Origin: Faecalibacter bovis
Lineage (GTDB): Bacteria; Bacteroidota; Bacteroidia; Flavobacteriales; Weeksellaceae
DNA: 64,000 nucleotides
NCBI RefSeq assembly: GCF_017948305.1
Contig: NZ_CP072842.1
Coordinates: 226,001 to 290,000, forward strand
Direction: 5' to 3'
Part shown: in pieces, positions 1 through 8,308 of the stretch
How the letters are laid out: every line of letters starts with the position of its first letter
How positions within the stretch are numbered: the stretch's first letter is position 1
Program-made: the position numbers and the translations under genes
Notes under the pieces: generated by a model
Database searches by the model: none
What the model was told of the DNA's origin: nothing
The model's input: the letters and a program-made list of their open reading frames with translations, nothing else

Positions 1-1
1 T

Positions 2-517
2 TTACCACTTTGTGAATATTTCACAACGTTAATTCCGACAAATGGTCCTTTAGAAGGTTTATACAAACAATTCGAAACTTCGTTTGAAATGTTGCTCAAC
101 TATAAATTCTCAGGATTTTTAATGGTTTGTATTTTTGCACCAATTTTCGAAGAAATCCTATTTAGAGGAATCATTTTAAGAGGAATGCTAAATGCGAAAA
201 TCACTCCAATTGTAGCCATCGTTATTAGTGGATTAATCTTTGGAATGGCTCATTTAAATCCTTGGCAATTCGTAGGAGCTGGATTATTAGGAACAATTTT
301 CGGATTTGTTTATTACAGAACAAAATCTTTGTTTTTGCCTATCATATTACATGCACTAAACAATAGTTTGTCCTTTTTTATCATGTTACAAGATAACTCT
401 ATGAGCGAAAATGTTTTTGATACAACTAATTTTGTATCCATCGGAATTTTCACAGCTTTAGCAATGATTCTAAGTTTTATCTTATATCGTACAACACACA
501 AAAACTTTATCAAATAA
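2..517 (+). CDS. CPBP-family intramembrane metalloprotease, 5' end outside the window
   Basis: The frame is open to the left edge of the window, so the N-terminus is missing; the first internal Met is at position 89. The motif EEILFR followed by the second conserved block GMAHLN matches the CPBP (Abi/CAAX protease-like) glutamic intramembrane peptidases, with the rest made of hydrophobic membrane segments. Such proteins cleave within the membrane; substrates in Bacteroidota are largely unknown. The stop overlaps the start of rdgB by one base (TAATG), suggesting translational coupling. Family assignment is secure; the physiological role is not. Confidence 0.85.
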   Translation, partial: LPLCEYFTTLIPTNGPLEGLYKQFETSFEMLLNYKFSGFLMVCIFAPIFEEILFRGIILRGMLNAKITPIVAIVISGLIFGMAHLNPWQFVGAGLLGTIFGFVYYRTKSLFLPIILHALNNSLSFFIMLQDNSMSENVFDTTNFVSIGIFTALAMILSFILYRTTHKNFIK

Positions 518-1092
518 TGGAATTAATTTTCGCTACACATAATCAACATAAATTAGAAGAAGTAAAACAAATGCTTCCTCAAAATATTCAATTCAAATCA
601 TTAACTGAGATTAATTTTCATGATGATATTGAAGAAACAGGATCTACATTCAAAGAAAATGCAAGTATTAAAGCACAAACAATTTTCCAAAAAACTGGAG
701 TAAATGTTTTTGCTGATGATTCTGGTTTAGTAATTGAAGCTTTAGACGGAGCTCCAGGAGTTTATTCAGCGCGTTATGCTGGTACTGGAAAATCTGAAGA
801 TAATATTGCAAAGGTTTTAGAAGAATTAAAAGGAATCGAAAATAGAAAAGCTTATTTTATCGCTGTTTTCTGTTTAATATTAGATGGGAAAGAATATTTT
901 TTCGAAGGACGCGTAAACGGAACAATTGCAGATGTTGTTTTAGGAGCTGATGGTTTTGGATACGATCCTATCTTTATTCCAGAAGGTCACTCAAAATCAT
1001 TTGCACAAATGAGTGCCGAAGAAAAAAATAGCATGAGCCATCGTGGTCACGCTGTTGAACAATTAAATGAATTCTTAACTAAAATAATATAA
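517..1092 (+). CDS. rdgB: RdgB/HAM1 family non-canonical purine NTP pyrophosphatase
   Basis: A 191-aa protein that hydrolyses dITP, XTP and related deaminated nucleotides to the monophosphate plus pyrophosphate, keeping them out of DNA and RNA. The N-terminal ATHNQHKLEE motif and the central ADDSGL...GAPGVYSARYAG block are the family signature, and length is normal. It overlaps the upstream CPBP gene by one base and is followed two bases later by RNase Z, so the three are probably one transcript. Confidence 0.95.
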   Translation: MELIFATHNQHKLEEVKQMLPQNIQFKSLTEINFHDDIEETGSTFKENASIKAQTIFQKTGVNVFADDSGLVIEALDGAPGVYSARYAGTGKSEDNIAKVLEELKGIENRKAYFIAVFCLILDGKEYFFEGRVNGTIADVVLGADGFGYDPIFIPEGHSKSFAQMSAEEKNSMSHRGHAVEQLNEFLTKII

Positions 1093-1094
1093 AA

Positions 1095-2015
1095 TTGAGT
1101 TTAGAACTAACCATATTAGGATTTAACTCTGCAGTCCCCACAGCGTACTCGCATCCTTCTGCACAGCTATTAAATATTGCCGAAAGATATTTTTTGATAG
1201 ATTGTGGCGAAGGTACACAAGTACAACTAAGAAAAGCGAAAGCTAAATTCAACCGAATTAATAACATTTTCATTTCCCATTTACATGGTGATCATGTTTT
1301 TGGATTAGTTGGGTTAATTTCTACTTTGCAACTTTTAGGTCGTGATACGCCGCTAAATATACATGGCCCGAAAGGAATTGAAGAATTTATTATGACGCAA
1401 TTACGTCTTACAGAGTCTAATTGTTCTTTTAAAATTGTTTTTAACGAGTTAAGTGGAAAAGAATCTGTTTTGGTTTTTGAGGATGATAAAGTTGAAGTTT
1501 TTTCCATTCCATTAAATCACAGAATTTACACCAATGGTTACCTTTTCAGAGAGAAATCAAAGCAACGCAAACTAAATATGGATGCTATAGAGCAATATCC
1601 TGAAATTGAAATTTGCGATTATCAAAACCTAAAAAATGGTCGAGATTATGTAATGGAAGATGGTACAATCATCGATAATGAAGATTTAACCTTCGAAGGT
1701 CCTCGTGCATTAAGTTATGCTTATTGTTCGGACACAAAATACAAACCTAATATTATTCCGATAATTAAAGGTGTCGATTTATTATATCACGAAAGTACCT
1801 TCTTGCACGAAGCGAAAGATTTGGCCAATTATACAGGTCATTCTACAGCCAAAGAAGCTGGTATAATTGCAAGAGATGCAGAAGTTGGTAAATTAATCCT
1901 TGGACATTTCTCTAATAGATATCATGATTATAGTTTGTTATTGAATGAAGCTAAAATAGAGTTTGAAAATACGGTTTTACCTAAATTATTGGGAACAATA
2001 AAAATCAAACCATAG
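1095..2015 (+). CDS. rnz: Ribonuclease Z (tRNA 3' processing endonuclease)
   Basis: A 306-aa metallo-beta-lactamase fold enzyme that removes 3' trailers from tRNA precursors. The zinc-binding motif HLHGDH is at residues 62-67, and later metal-ligand regions (SDTKYK, GHSTAKEAG, GHFSNRY) follow in order. The start is a TTG two bases after the rdgB stop. No in-frame ATG occurs before about position 1578, well past the catalytic motif, so the TTG is forced. Expression probably depends on coupling to rdgB. A strong hairpin terminator follows. Confidence 0.95.
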   Translation: MSLELTILGFNSAVPTAYSHPSAQLLNIAERYFLIDCGEGTQVQLRKAKAKFNRINNIFISHLHGDHVFGLVGLISTLQLLGRDTPLNIHGPKGIEEFIMTQLRLTESNCSFKIVFNELSGKESVLVFEDDKVEVFSIPLNHRIYTNGYLFREKSKQRKLNMDAIEQYPEIEICDYQNLKNGRDYVMEDGTIIDNEDLTFEGPRALSYAYCSDTKYKPNIIPIIKGVDLLYHESTFLHEAKDLANYTGHSTAKEAGIIARDAEVGKLILGHFSNRYHDYSLLLNEAKIEFENTVLPKLLGTIKIKP

Positions 2016-2028
2016 TTTACTAAACAAA

Positions 2029-2060
2029 AAAGAGCAAGTTGTAGAACTTGCTCTTTTTTG
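2029..2060 (+). terminator. Rho-independent terminator after rnz
   Basis: Ten-bp stem AGAGCAAGTT / AACTTGCTCT with a 4-nt loop, flanked by A- and T-tracts; it begins 16 nt after the rnz stop. Confidence 0.9.
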
Positions 2061-2062
2061 TT

Positions 2063-2138
2063 TGACGCGTTAGGGATTGCAGTGAAAATCCTTTGCTGAC
2101 TAAGCAAAGATTGTAACGAAAAGCCCGCCCGAACGCCC
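2063..2138. repeat. GC-rich palindromic intergenic element (possible dispersed repeat)
   Basis: Between the rnz and rplS terminators lies a stretch richer in GC than its surroundings. It starts GCGTTAGGGATTGC, contains the hairpin CTTTGCT-gacta-AGCAAAG (2091-2109) and ends in the C-rich AAGCCCGCCCGAACGCCC. It has no coding frame of its own. It resembles REP/MITE-like intergenic elements of Flavobacteriia, but that is from memory. No second copy was noticed in this window, so its repeat nature is inferred. Confidence 0.4.
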
Positions 2139-2150
2139 AAATTATAAAAT

Positions 2151-2184
2151 AAAAAAACCGCTCGAATAATCGAACGGTTTTATA
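2151..2184 (-). terminator. Terminator of rplS
   Basis: Stem AAACCG-c-TCG / CGA-a-CGGTTT with loop AATAAT. On the minus strand it is followed by a run of T, about 20 nt past the rplS stop. Confidence 0.8.
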
Positions 2185-2203
2185 CTTTTCAAGAAAGCAA
2201 CTA

Positions 2204-2557
2204 CTATTTGTAAGAAGCGTCTTTGATACGTGCTTTTTTACCACGTAATGCTCTAAAGTAGAAGATACGAGCTCTACGAACTTTACCTTTCTTGTTAACT
2301 TCAATTTTTTGAATAGCTGGCATGTTAACTGGGAAGATACGCTCTACACCAACATCACCAGACATTTTACGGATTGTGAAAGTCTCAGTTGTTCCTTGAC
2401 CTCTTCTTTGGATAACAACACCTTTGAAGAACTGAACACGAGTTTTTCCACCCTCTGTAATTTCTTGATAAACTGTAATAGTATCACCTGCTGCGAAAGC
2501 TGGGAACTCTTTTTTAGCTACGTATTTCTCTTGTACGTATTTTACTAAATTTTGCAT
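2204..2557 (-). CDS. rplS: 50S ribosomal protein L19
   Basis: A 117-aa protein of the large subunit located at the 30S-50S interface. Conserved blocks GDTI.V, QFFKGVVIQRRGQG, ETFTIRKMS, GVERIFP and RRARIFYFRALRGKKARI identify L19 and length is normal. It has its own promoter (2627-2657) ending inside the upstream DUF2007 gene, so it can be transcribed separately from ppk2 and the DUF2007 gene. It is monocistronic here, with a terminator directly downstream. Confidence 0.98.
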   Translation of the reverse strand: MQNLVKYVQEKYVAKKEFPAFAAGDTITVYQEITEGGKTRVQFFKGVVIQRRGQGTTETFTIRKMSGDVGVERIFPVNMPAIQKIEVNKKGKVRRARIFYFRALRGKKARIKDASYK

Positions 2558-2626
2558 CGTAATAATAAAATTTAATTATATTGACCAACTTTCACGTCTT
2601 TCGCCAGAGGTTGAGCAATGAGACTG

Positions 2627-2657
2627 CAAAATTAAATATTTTTATTAACAAAGCAAA
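2627..2657 (-). promoter_or_regulatory. Bacteroidota-type promoter for rplS
   Basis: On the minus strand TTTG (2657-2654), a 19-nt spacer, then TAATTTTG (2634-2627). This fits the Bacteroidota sigma consensus TTTG-N19-TAnnTTTG exactly. It predicts a start near 2620 and a leader of about 63 nt. Confidence 0.8.
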
Positions 2658-2875
2658 TCATTATCAGAAAAATCTCGCGAATTATTGTAAATTTTTAAAG
2701 CTTTTGCGTAATCTTCTTCCCTCACTTGCAATCGAATACCTTGAGAAAAGGTTACTCCTAAGGTAAAAGTTAGGTTCTCGTCTAAAACGGTGCTTTCAAT
2801 TCCTTCTGATTCTAATAATAATTTTACAATATCAGCTTCGATAACTGTATTAAATCGTGCTAAAATCTTAAACAT
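2645..2875 (-). CDS. DUF2007 small protein
   Basis: A 76-aa protein beginning MFKILARFNTVIEADIVKLL, with the DUF2007 pattern of a short alpha/beta (ferredoxin-like) fold: strand, helix (EADIVKLLLESEGIE), strands (VLDENL...GIRLQV) and a C-terminal helix (EEDYAKALKIYN). The family is annotated as putative signal-transducing proteins, but no activity is established. It starts two bases after the ppk2 stop, so it is co-transcribed with ppk2. The -33 box of the rplS promoter lies in its last codons. Confidence 0.85.
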   Translation of the reverse strand: MFKILARFNTVIEADIVKLLLESEGIESTVLDENLTFTLGVTFSQGIRLQVREEDYAKALKIYNNSRDFSDNDLLC

Positions 2876-2877
2876 AT

Positions 2878-3696
2878 TTAATCGTGTTTAATTATTACTT
2901 CGTCGTTTGCTTCTATTCCTTTCGCATCAAAACCTTTAATGTTACATAACAAATACTTCATCATCGCTAAACGAGCTTCTTTTTTACTATCCGTTTTAAT
3001 TTCTATCCACGGATTTTCTTTCGTTCCCGTTCTTTCAAATAATAAATCAATATATTTTGTGTAATCGTCCCATTTGTCTTGTGCTTGTTTATCCAAACTA
3101 CCCAATTTCCATTGTTTCAATGGATCTGTTCTGCGTTCTTCTAACCTTTCAGCTTGTTCTTCTTTCGATATAGATAAATATATTTTGATAATTTCGATTC
3201 CATCTTCCACTAAAAGATGTTCAAGCACATTTACCTGTTGCATAAACTTTTCGTATTGTTCGTCTGTACAAAAACCAAAAATAGGTTCTACAACTGCACG
3301 ATTATACCACGAACGATCAAAGAAAACAATTTCACCTTGATTGGGTAATTTTTGTAAATAGCGTTGAAAATACCATTGACCATCTTCTACCGCTGTTGGT
3401 TTCGGCAATGCTTCTACTCTATATTTCTTTGGATTCATGTTTTGCGTTACACGAGAAATCGTTCCACCTTTACCAGCTGCATCTCGACCTTCTAAAATTA
3501 CTAAAACACGTTTATTATTATCTACGACATATGATTGTAATCGTACCAACTCTACTTGTAGTTCGGATACTAATTTATCATACTCTAATTGTTTTCTAAA
3601 TTTCTTCTCTTTGATAATATCGTGTTCAACTAAAAAGTCTATTACTTGTTGTTTTGTACTAATCTTTTCTAAATCATTTATATCAAATTCTGCCAT
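2878..3696 (-). CDS. ppk2: Polyphosphate kinase 2 family protein
   Basis: A 272-aa P-loop kinase that transfers phosphate between polyphosphate and nucleotides. Walker A is GRDAAGKGGT near residue 70, the Walker B-like FFDRSWYNRAVVEPIFGFC is near residue 145, and the lid RRTDPLKQWKLGSLD is near residue 215. Length matches single-domain PPK2 enzymes. Whether it prefers ADP, AMP or GDP cannot be read from sequence alone. It heads the ppk2-DUF2007 pair. Confidence 0.93.
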   Translation of the reverse strand: MAEFDINDLEKISTKQQVIDFLVEHDIIKEKKFRKQLEYDKLVSELQVELVRLQSYVVDNNKRVLVILEGRDAAGKGGTISRVTQNMNPKKYRVEALPKPTAVEDGQWYFQRYLQKLPNQGEIVFFDRSWYNRAVVEPIFGFCTDEQYEKFMQQVNVLEHLLVEDGIEIIKIYLSISKEEQAERLEERRTDPLKQWKLGSLDKQAQDKWDDYTKYIDLLFERTGTKENPWIEIKTDSKKEARLAMMKYLLCNIKGFDAKGIEANDEVIIKHD

Positions 3697-3828
3697 TTTT
3701 TTAATTATTTGGTTCTAACTCTATTAAAAATACTTAATCTTTTTGAGAGTGAATAAATAATCATTAAAATTTAAGAAATGTTATGATTTAGAATGTAGTA
3801 AATCATTTTTTAATACATAAATACAACC

Positions 3829-3836
3829 TAAATTTG
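3829..3836 (+). promoter_or_regulatory. Candidate -7 element upstream of the YHS lipoprotein gene
   Basis: TAAATTTG matches TAnnTTTG, 26 nt before the ATG at 3862. No convincing TTTG is seen at the -33 position. Confidence 0.45.
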
Positions 3837-3861
3837 TATCAAATTCTTAAACAATTGACAA

Positions 3862-4161
3862 ATGAAAATGATTAAAATATTATCAATTATCTCTTTATCC
3901 ATTTCAATTTTTTCTTGTACCAAAGAAAATAAAAACGAAAATGATGTTGACGTACAAGTTATGGAACATGCACACAAAGATATGTCTGCTGGTAATGCTT
4001 TAAATGTAGAAGTTGTAAATGAATTAGATCCTATTTGTGGAATGACTACGGCAGATTATTTAAAAGATACGGCAGATTACAAAGGAAAAACTTACGGTTT
4101 TTGTAACACCATGTGTAAAGAAAAATTCTTAGAAAACCCAGAACAATATATCAATGAATAA
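3862..4161 (+). CDS. YHS-domain lipoprotein, probable copper/heavy-metal binding
   Basis: A 99-aa lipoprotein: signal peptide ending in lipobox SIFSC (Cys near residue 19), a short linker with MEHAHKDM, then a YHS-type domain DPICGM...YKGKTYGFCNTMCKEKF. The DP(I/V)CGM and FC...C motifs are typical of metal-binding YHS domains in copper-handling proteins. It overlaps the SCO gene by 8 nt, so both probably act together at the outer face of the inner membrane. A metal-delivery role is inferred from domain and context. Confidence 0.85.
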   Translation: MKMIKILSIISLSISIFSCTKENKNENDVDVQVMEHAHKDMSAGNALNVEVVNELDPICGMTTADYLKDTADYKGKTYGFCNTMCKEKFLENPEQYINE

Positions 4162-4810
4162 ACAATTAATTGGAGTAATTGCTATAATTATTTTAGTTGT
4201 TGGTTTCATATTTTGGAACAATTCAAAATCGGATAGTGATTTAGTCAAGATTATGGATGTGCCGAGTTTTGAAATGACCAATCAATACGGTGAAAAATTC
4301 ACAGATCGCGACATGTTGGGAAAAGTTTACTTAGTAGAATTTTTCTTTACAAGTTGTCCTACAATTTGCCCTGTGATGAAGCAAAACCTTAGAATTATTG
4401 AAGATTCTATTAACGATCCTAAATTTGGAATTGTTTCTATCACGATTGATCCAAAACGCGATACTCCTGAACGTTTGTTAGAACATTATAAACAAATTCA
4501 AGCTAAATCTCCGAATTGGTTTATGCTAACTGCAGAACGTGATTATATACAAGAAGTAAGCAAAAAATTTAATATTTACTTGGGTGATGCAAAAGATGAA
4601 GCCAAAAGTTTAGATCACAGTGGTCAATTTGCATTGGTTGATAAACAAGGAAAAATTAGATCAAGAGTGAACGGTCATGGTATTCCTAAGTTATATTATT
4701 CAGGTTTGAATTATTCCGACGAAGCTGGTGTTAATCCATCTTTAAGTGGAACTTATCATCCAGACGTTACCATGGTTATAGAAGATATCAAGAAATTATT
4801 AGAAGAATAA
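4154..4810 (+). CDS. SCO1/SenC family copper chaperone
   Basis: A 218-aa protein with one N-terminal membrane anchor (residues about 5-21) and a thioredoxin-like domain. The copper-binding CPTIC motif is Cys68 and Cys72, and the conserved His lies in SLDHSGQF near residue 155. SCO proteins help assemble the CuA centre of cytochrome c oxidase. It overlaps the upstream YHS lipoprotein and is followed by a bidirectional terminator. Confidence 0.93.
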   Translation: MNKQLIGVIAIIILVVGFIFWNNSKSDSDLVKIMDVPSFEMTNQYGEKFTDRDMLGKVYLVEFFFTSCPTICPVMKQNLRIIEDSINDPKFGIVSITIDPKRDTPERLLEHYKQIQAKSPNWFMLTAERDYIQEVSKKFNIYLGDAKDEAKSLDHSGQFALVDKQGKIRSRVNGHGIPKLYYSGLNYSDEAGVNPSLSGTYHPDVTMVIEDIKKLLEE

Positions 4811-4812
4811 AT

Positions 4813-4846
4813 AAAAAAAACACTTAAATATTTAAGTGTTTTTTTA
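4813..4846. terminator. Bidirectional terminator between SCO gene and the 216-aa gene
   Basis: Stem AACACTTAAA / TTTAAGTGTT with A-tract on the left and T-tract on the right; it can serve the convergent genes on both strands. Confidence 0.88.
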
Positions 4847-4853
4847 TTTATGC

Positions 4854-5504
4854 TTATCTCAATTTTACATTGACAATTTCCCCATCCGATTTTACTTCTA
4901 TAAATAATTCAAGAAATTCACTGCTATTCTTATAATATTCATAAGGCGAATAATAATCTGTTCGACCTCCATAACCATTATAAGCACTTCCTGTATATTC
5001 ATTTCCTGTATAAGTTGTCGTATAATCTAATGTTCCATAAATATAATATTTACCTGGTTTCATATCTGGAAAAGTAAATTCGCCACTACTGTTTGTAATA
5101 GATTCTAAACGATAACGAGTCGCATCGTTACTCATCATAACGTAAGTATTTCTTTTAGGATTATTTTTAGATTTATCTTTCCATAAAGTATAATATTCTT
5201 CAAAATAAGGCGTCACAGGAAACAAAATAACTTTAATTTTATTTGCATAAATTTTCTCTCCAGTTTTTAATCCAAAATTTTTATTTTGTCTTGCTCTAGT
5301 AAAAGCTACACCTTTAATTTTACCTTTACCTATAGCTAACATATTTTTTGCAGTGATTGAATCAAATTGTTGTTTTGGATAAATAATTTTTTGATTCTGT
5401 TTTTTCAATATAGCTTCTTTATCCTTTTTTTCTGGTTCTACATACTGAGCATATACCAACGAATTAAAACATAGAAAAAACCAAACTAATAACGTGTAAT
5501 TCAT
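4854..5504 (-). CDS. Exported protein with a carboxypeptidase-regulatory-like segment, function unknown
   Basis: A 216-aa protein with an N-terminal signal peptide ending VYAQ. The segment GEFTFPDMKPGKYYIYG is the beta-sandwich pattern of prealbumin/carboxypeptidase-regulatory-like domains, common in Bacteroidota surface proteins. It is followed by a Tyr/Gly-rich stretch (NEYTGSAYNGYGGRTDYYSPYEYY). No catalytic motif is visible. It is a single gene, convergent with the SCO gene. Confidence 0.7.
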   Translation of the reverse strand: MNYTLLVWFFLCFNSLVYAQYVEPEKKDKEAILKKQNQKIIYPKQQFDSITAKNMLAIGKGKIKGVAFTRARQNKNFGLKTGEKIYANKIKVILFPVTPYFEEYYTLWKDKSKNNPKRNTYVMMSNDATRYRLESITNSSGEFTFPDMKPGKYYIYGTLDYTTTYTGNEYTGSAYNGYGGRTDYYSPYEYYKNSSEFLELFIEVKSDGEIVNVKLR

Positions 5505-5648
5505 AATTTTAAGTATATAATTTCAACTAAAATACAATATTAATTTTAGTTAAAAATTGAATCTCATTATTTTAACTGATTTTGTATCAAATAGATTATA
5601 TAAATTGATTCTATTTTTTAGAATGATTCAATATTTCAATTACATCAT

Positions 5649-5656
5649 TATCTTTG
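5649..5656 (+). promoter_or_regulatory. -7 element just upstream of rlmD
   Basis: TATCTTTG matches TAnnTTTG and ends 5 nt before the rlmD ATG (5661), which implies a leaderless or nearly leaderless transcript. The -33 box is unclear. Confidence 0.55.
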
Positions 5657-5660
5657 CAGC

Positions 5661-7079
5661 ATGGGAAGAAAAGTGAAGCAAAAAATCATCTTAAATAACA
5701 TCGAAGTTTTACGCGCAGGTGCGAAAGGTGTTTCTGTTGGAAAAACAGAGGAAGGAAAAACAGTTTTAATTAAAGGTGCTATTCCTGGAGATGTTGTAGA
5801 TGTACACGTTTTAAAGAAAAAAAGCAGTTATTTAGAAGGACAAGCAGTAGCTTTCCATAAAAAATCTGAATTTAGAGTAGAACCTCAATGTGAGCATTTT
5901 GGAGTTTGTGGTGGTTGTAAATGGCAAGATATGAGCTACGATGCTCAGCTAAAATTTAAACACGACGAAGTAGTAAACAATTTAGTTCGCATTGGTGGAT
6001 TTAAAGATATAGAAAACGAAACAGATTATATTGTAGGTTCTAAAGAACAATATTTCTATCGTAATAAATTAGAATTTACATTTTCTAATGCACGTTGGTT
6101 AACTTTAGAAGAAATTAATTCTGGTAAAGATTTTAACGATCGTGATGTCGTAGGATTCCACATTCCTGGCGCATGGTCAAAAGTTTTAGATGTAACAAAA
6201 TGTCACTTACAACGTGATCCATCTAATGCTATTCGTTTAGAAGCAAAACGTTTTGCTTTAGAACATAATTTAGATTTCTTCGATTTAAAAAATCAAGAAG
6301 GTTTATTACGTACCTTAATGATTCGTACTTCTCAAAACGGAGAATTAATGGTATTGGTTCAATTCTTCCGCGAAGAAAAAGAAAATATTGAAGCATTTTT
6401 ACAAAACTTAAAAGATAAGTTTCCTGAAATTACTTCTTTATTATATGCTATTAATCCAAAACAAAACGATTCTGTTTACGATTTAGATATTCAAGTTTTT
6501 GCTGGCGAAGATCATATTATGGAACAAATGGAGGATTTAAACTTCAAAATTGGTCCAAAATCATTTTACCAAACAAATCCAGCCCAAGCGTATGAATTAT
6601 ACAAAATTACGCGTGATTTTGCAGGATTAGAAGGAAACGAATTGGTATATGATTTATATACTGGTACAGGTACAATCGCACAATTCGTATCTAAAAAAGT
6701 AAAAAAAGTAGTTGGTATAGAATCTGTTCCTGAAGCAATTGAAGCTGCTAAAGCTGCTGCTGAACGTAACGGAATTACAAACTGTGATTTTTATTGTGGT
6801 GATATGAAAGATGTTTTAAATCAAGAATTTATCGAGCAACACGGTATTCCTGATGTAATTATTACTGATCCACCTCGTGATGGAATGCATAAAAAAGTTG
6901 TTGAAAACATTTTATTCATGAATCCTAAGCGTGTTGTTTACGTTTCTTGTAACTCTGCTACACAAGCTCGTGATTTAGAATTAATGAAAGATCAATACAA
7001 AATTGTTAAAGTTCAGCCTGTTGATATGTTTCCACAGACGCATCATGTTGAAAATATCGTAGTTTTGGAGCGAATTTAA
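5661..7079 (+). CDS. rlmD: 23S rRNA (uracil-C5)-methyltransferase, RlmD/TrmA family
   Basis: A 472-aa SAM-dependent RNA m5U methyltransferase. An N-terminal TRAM-like domain (about 8-65) is followed by the Fe-S cysteines Cys77, Cys83 and Cys86. The SAM fold carries YDLYTGTGTIAQF, then DPPRDGMHKK and the catalytic VYVSCNSATQARDL. RlmD methylates U1939 in E. coli 23S rRNA; the exact target here is inferred. MGRK is the usual N-terminus in relatives. The DUF6452 and DUF6048 genes follow closely. Confidence 0.93.
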   Translation: MGRKVKQKIILNNIEVLRAGAKGVSVGKTEEGKTVLIKGAIPGDVVDVHVLKKKSSYLEGQAVAFHKKSEFRVEPQCEHFGVCGGCKWQDMSYDAQLKFKHDEVVNNLVRIGGFKDIENETDYIVGSKEQYFYRNKLEFTFSNARWLTLEEINSGKDFNDRDVVGFHIPGAWSKVLDVTKCHLQRDPSNAIRLEAKRFALEHNLDFFDLKNQEGLLRTLMIRTSQNGELMVLVQFFREEKENIEAFLQNLKDKFPEITSLLYAINPKQNDSVYDLDIQVFAGEDHIMEQMEDLNFKIGPKSFYQTNPAQAYELYKITRDFAGLEGNELVYDLYTGTGTIAQFVSKKVKKVVGIESVPEAIEAAKAAAERNGITNCDFYCGDMKDVLNQEFIEQHGIPDVIITDPPRDGMHKKVVENILFMNPKRVVYVSCNSATQARDLELMKDQYKIVKVQPVDMFPQTHHVENIVVLERI

Positions 7080-7094
7080 ATCACTCATTATCCT

Positions 7095-7646
7095 ATGAAT
7101 TGTAATTACATAAAAAATATAACTTTATTAGGTCTTGCGCTTGGAGTGTTTACACTTACAAGCTGCGAGCCTGATGATATCTGCTTAGCAGAAGAAGCGC
7201 CCTATGTTACCTTAAAGATGTATTACCCTAACTCAGATACTGAATTAGAAGATACCATCTTTTATAGTGCCTATATTAATGACACCATTTTAATTGAGTC
7301 TGGTAGTAACGAAAGAGATTTAACAGTTTTAAATTTACCTATTTTATCGACAGAAAATCGTACGATTAAGTATGTTTTAGAACAAGGTTCTACCTATAAG
7401 ACTACTTTTATTAATGAAAATGATACAATCGTAACAACTCATCAAGCGCCACAGGATATTATTTATGTAAATTATCAAATTGATAATAAATACAATTCTA
7501 AAGCATGTGGATTTGGGATCTATTATAAAGATGCTAATTTTACAACTACCAACAATTGGATTCAAAATTTAGAAATCGTTAATACAACTATAGATGATGC
7601 AACGTCAACTAATCTTAACATTTTTGCTGAACCTCGTCGCTATTAA
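7095..7646 (+). CDS. DUF6452 family lipoprotein
   Basis: A 183-aa predicted lipoprotein: hydrophobic signal and lipobox LTSCEPD (Cys near residue 24), then a beta-rich domain. The order rlmD - DUF6452 - DUF6048 is recurrent in Flavobacteriia, and the early CLAEEAPYVTLKMYY pattern fits DUF6452. Function is unknown. Its last 53 nt overlap the start of the next gene, so the two are probably translationally coupled. Confidence 0.75.
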   Translation: MNCNYIKNITLLGLALGVFTLTSCEPDDICLAEEAPYVTLKMYYPNSDTELEDTIFYSAYINDTILIESGSNERDLTVLNLPILSTENRTIKYVLEQGSTYKTTFINENDTIVTTHQAPQDIIYVNYQIDNKYNSKACGFGIYYKDANFTTTNNWIQNLEIVNTTIDDATSTNLNIFAEPRRY

Positions 7647-8286
7647 TTTTGCTTTTGCGCAAATTAATGAAACAGTAAAAGACACTGTAGCCAACGATAG
7701 TATTGCAACAATCAAAAATCCCAAACATTTTTATGTAGGTGTCGATTTTTCAACACCAGTACAAACTATTTTTTCGGATAAACAAGGTGCACAAGCATTT
7801 GTTAGCTATCAAATTAAACCAAAGATTCATGCAATAGCAGAGTTTGGTTTTGAGAAAAATACTTTTAAAGAAAATCATTGGGATGTAAAAGTTGACGGGT
7901 TTTTCGGAAAAGTTGGAGTTAATTATTTCATTATACAAGAACCTAATAATTCTGAAAATGGTTTCTATATCGGTGGACGTTTAGCATATTCAGCCTATAA
8001 CCAGAAAATTAATTCATATCCGATTAAAGATATATACACCAATCAAAACCTTGGTCAAGGTTCTAAAGAACAAGCAAGCGTAAATTCTTATTGGGTTGAA
8101 GTTGTAATTGGTGGAAGAGTAAAATTGTACAAAAAATTATTTGCCGATTTTTCTATTCATCCAGCGGTTTATATTGCAAGTAAGAAACAAGAAGGAATTG
8201 ATCCATTAGTAATTCCAAGCTTTGGAAGAAACAATGGTCCGTTTAATTTACCGATGTTTTGGGGATTATCATATCAATTATTTTAA
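7594..8286 (+). CDS. DUF6048 family outer-membrane-like protein
   Basis: A 230-aa protein with a signal peptide ending NFAFAQ and alternating beta-strand pattern (KHFYVGVDFSTP, GFFGKVGVNYFII, YIGGRLAYSAY) ending in LSYQLF. The terminal aromatic residue is typical of outer-membrane barrels. The start lies inside the previous gene; ATGATG at 7594/7597 gives a proper signal peptide, so it is retained. Function unknown; probably a partner of the DUF6452 lipoprotein. Confidence 0.78.
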   Translation: MMQRQLILTFLLNLVAINFAFAQINETVKDTVANDSIATIKNPKHFYVGVDFSTPVQTIFSDKQGAQAFVSYQIKPKIHAIAEFGFEKNTFKENHWDVKVDGFFGKVGVNYFIIQEPNNSENGFYIGGRLAYSAYNQKINSYPIKDIYTNQNLGQGSKEQASVNSYWVEVVIGGRVKLYKKLFADFSIHPAVYIASKKQEGIDPLVIPSFGRNNGPFNLPMFWGLSYQLF

Positions 8287-8308
8287 CAAAACATATCATG
8301 ATATAATA

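Noticed and set aside
2020-2304. Minus-strand frame running through the rnz and rplS terminators
   Set aside because: Crosses hairpins and overlaps rplS in another frame; no family resemblance.
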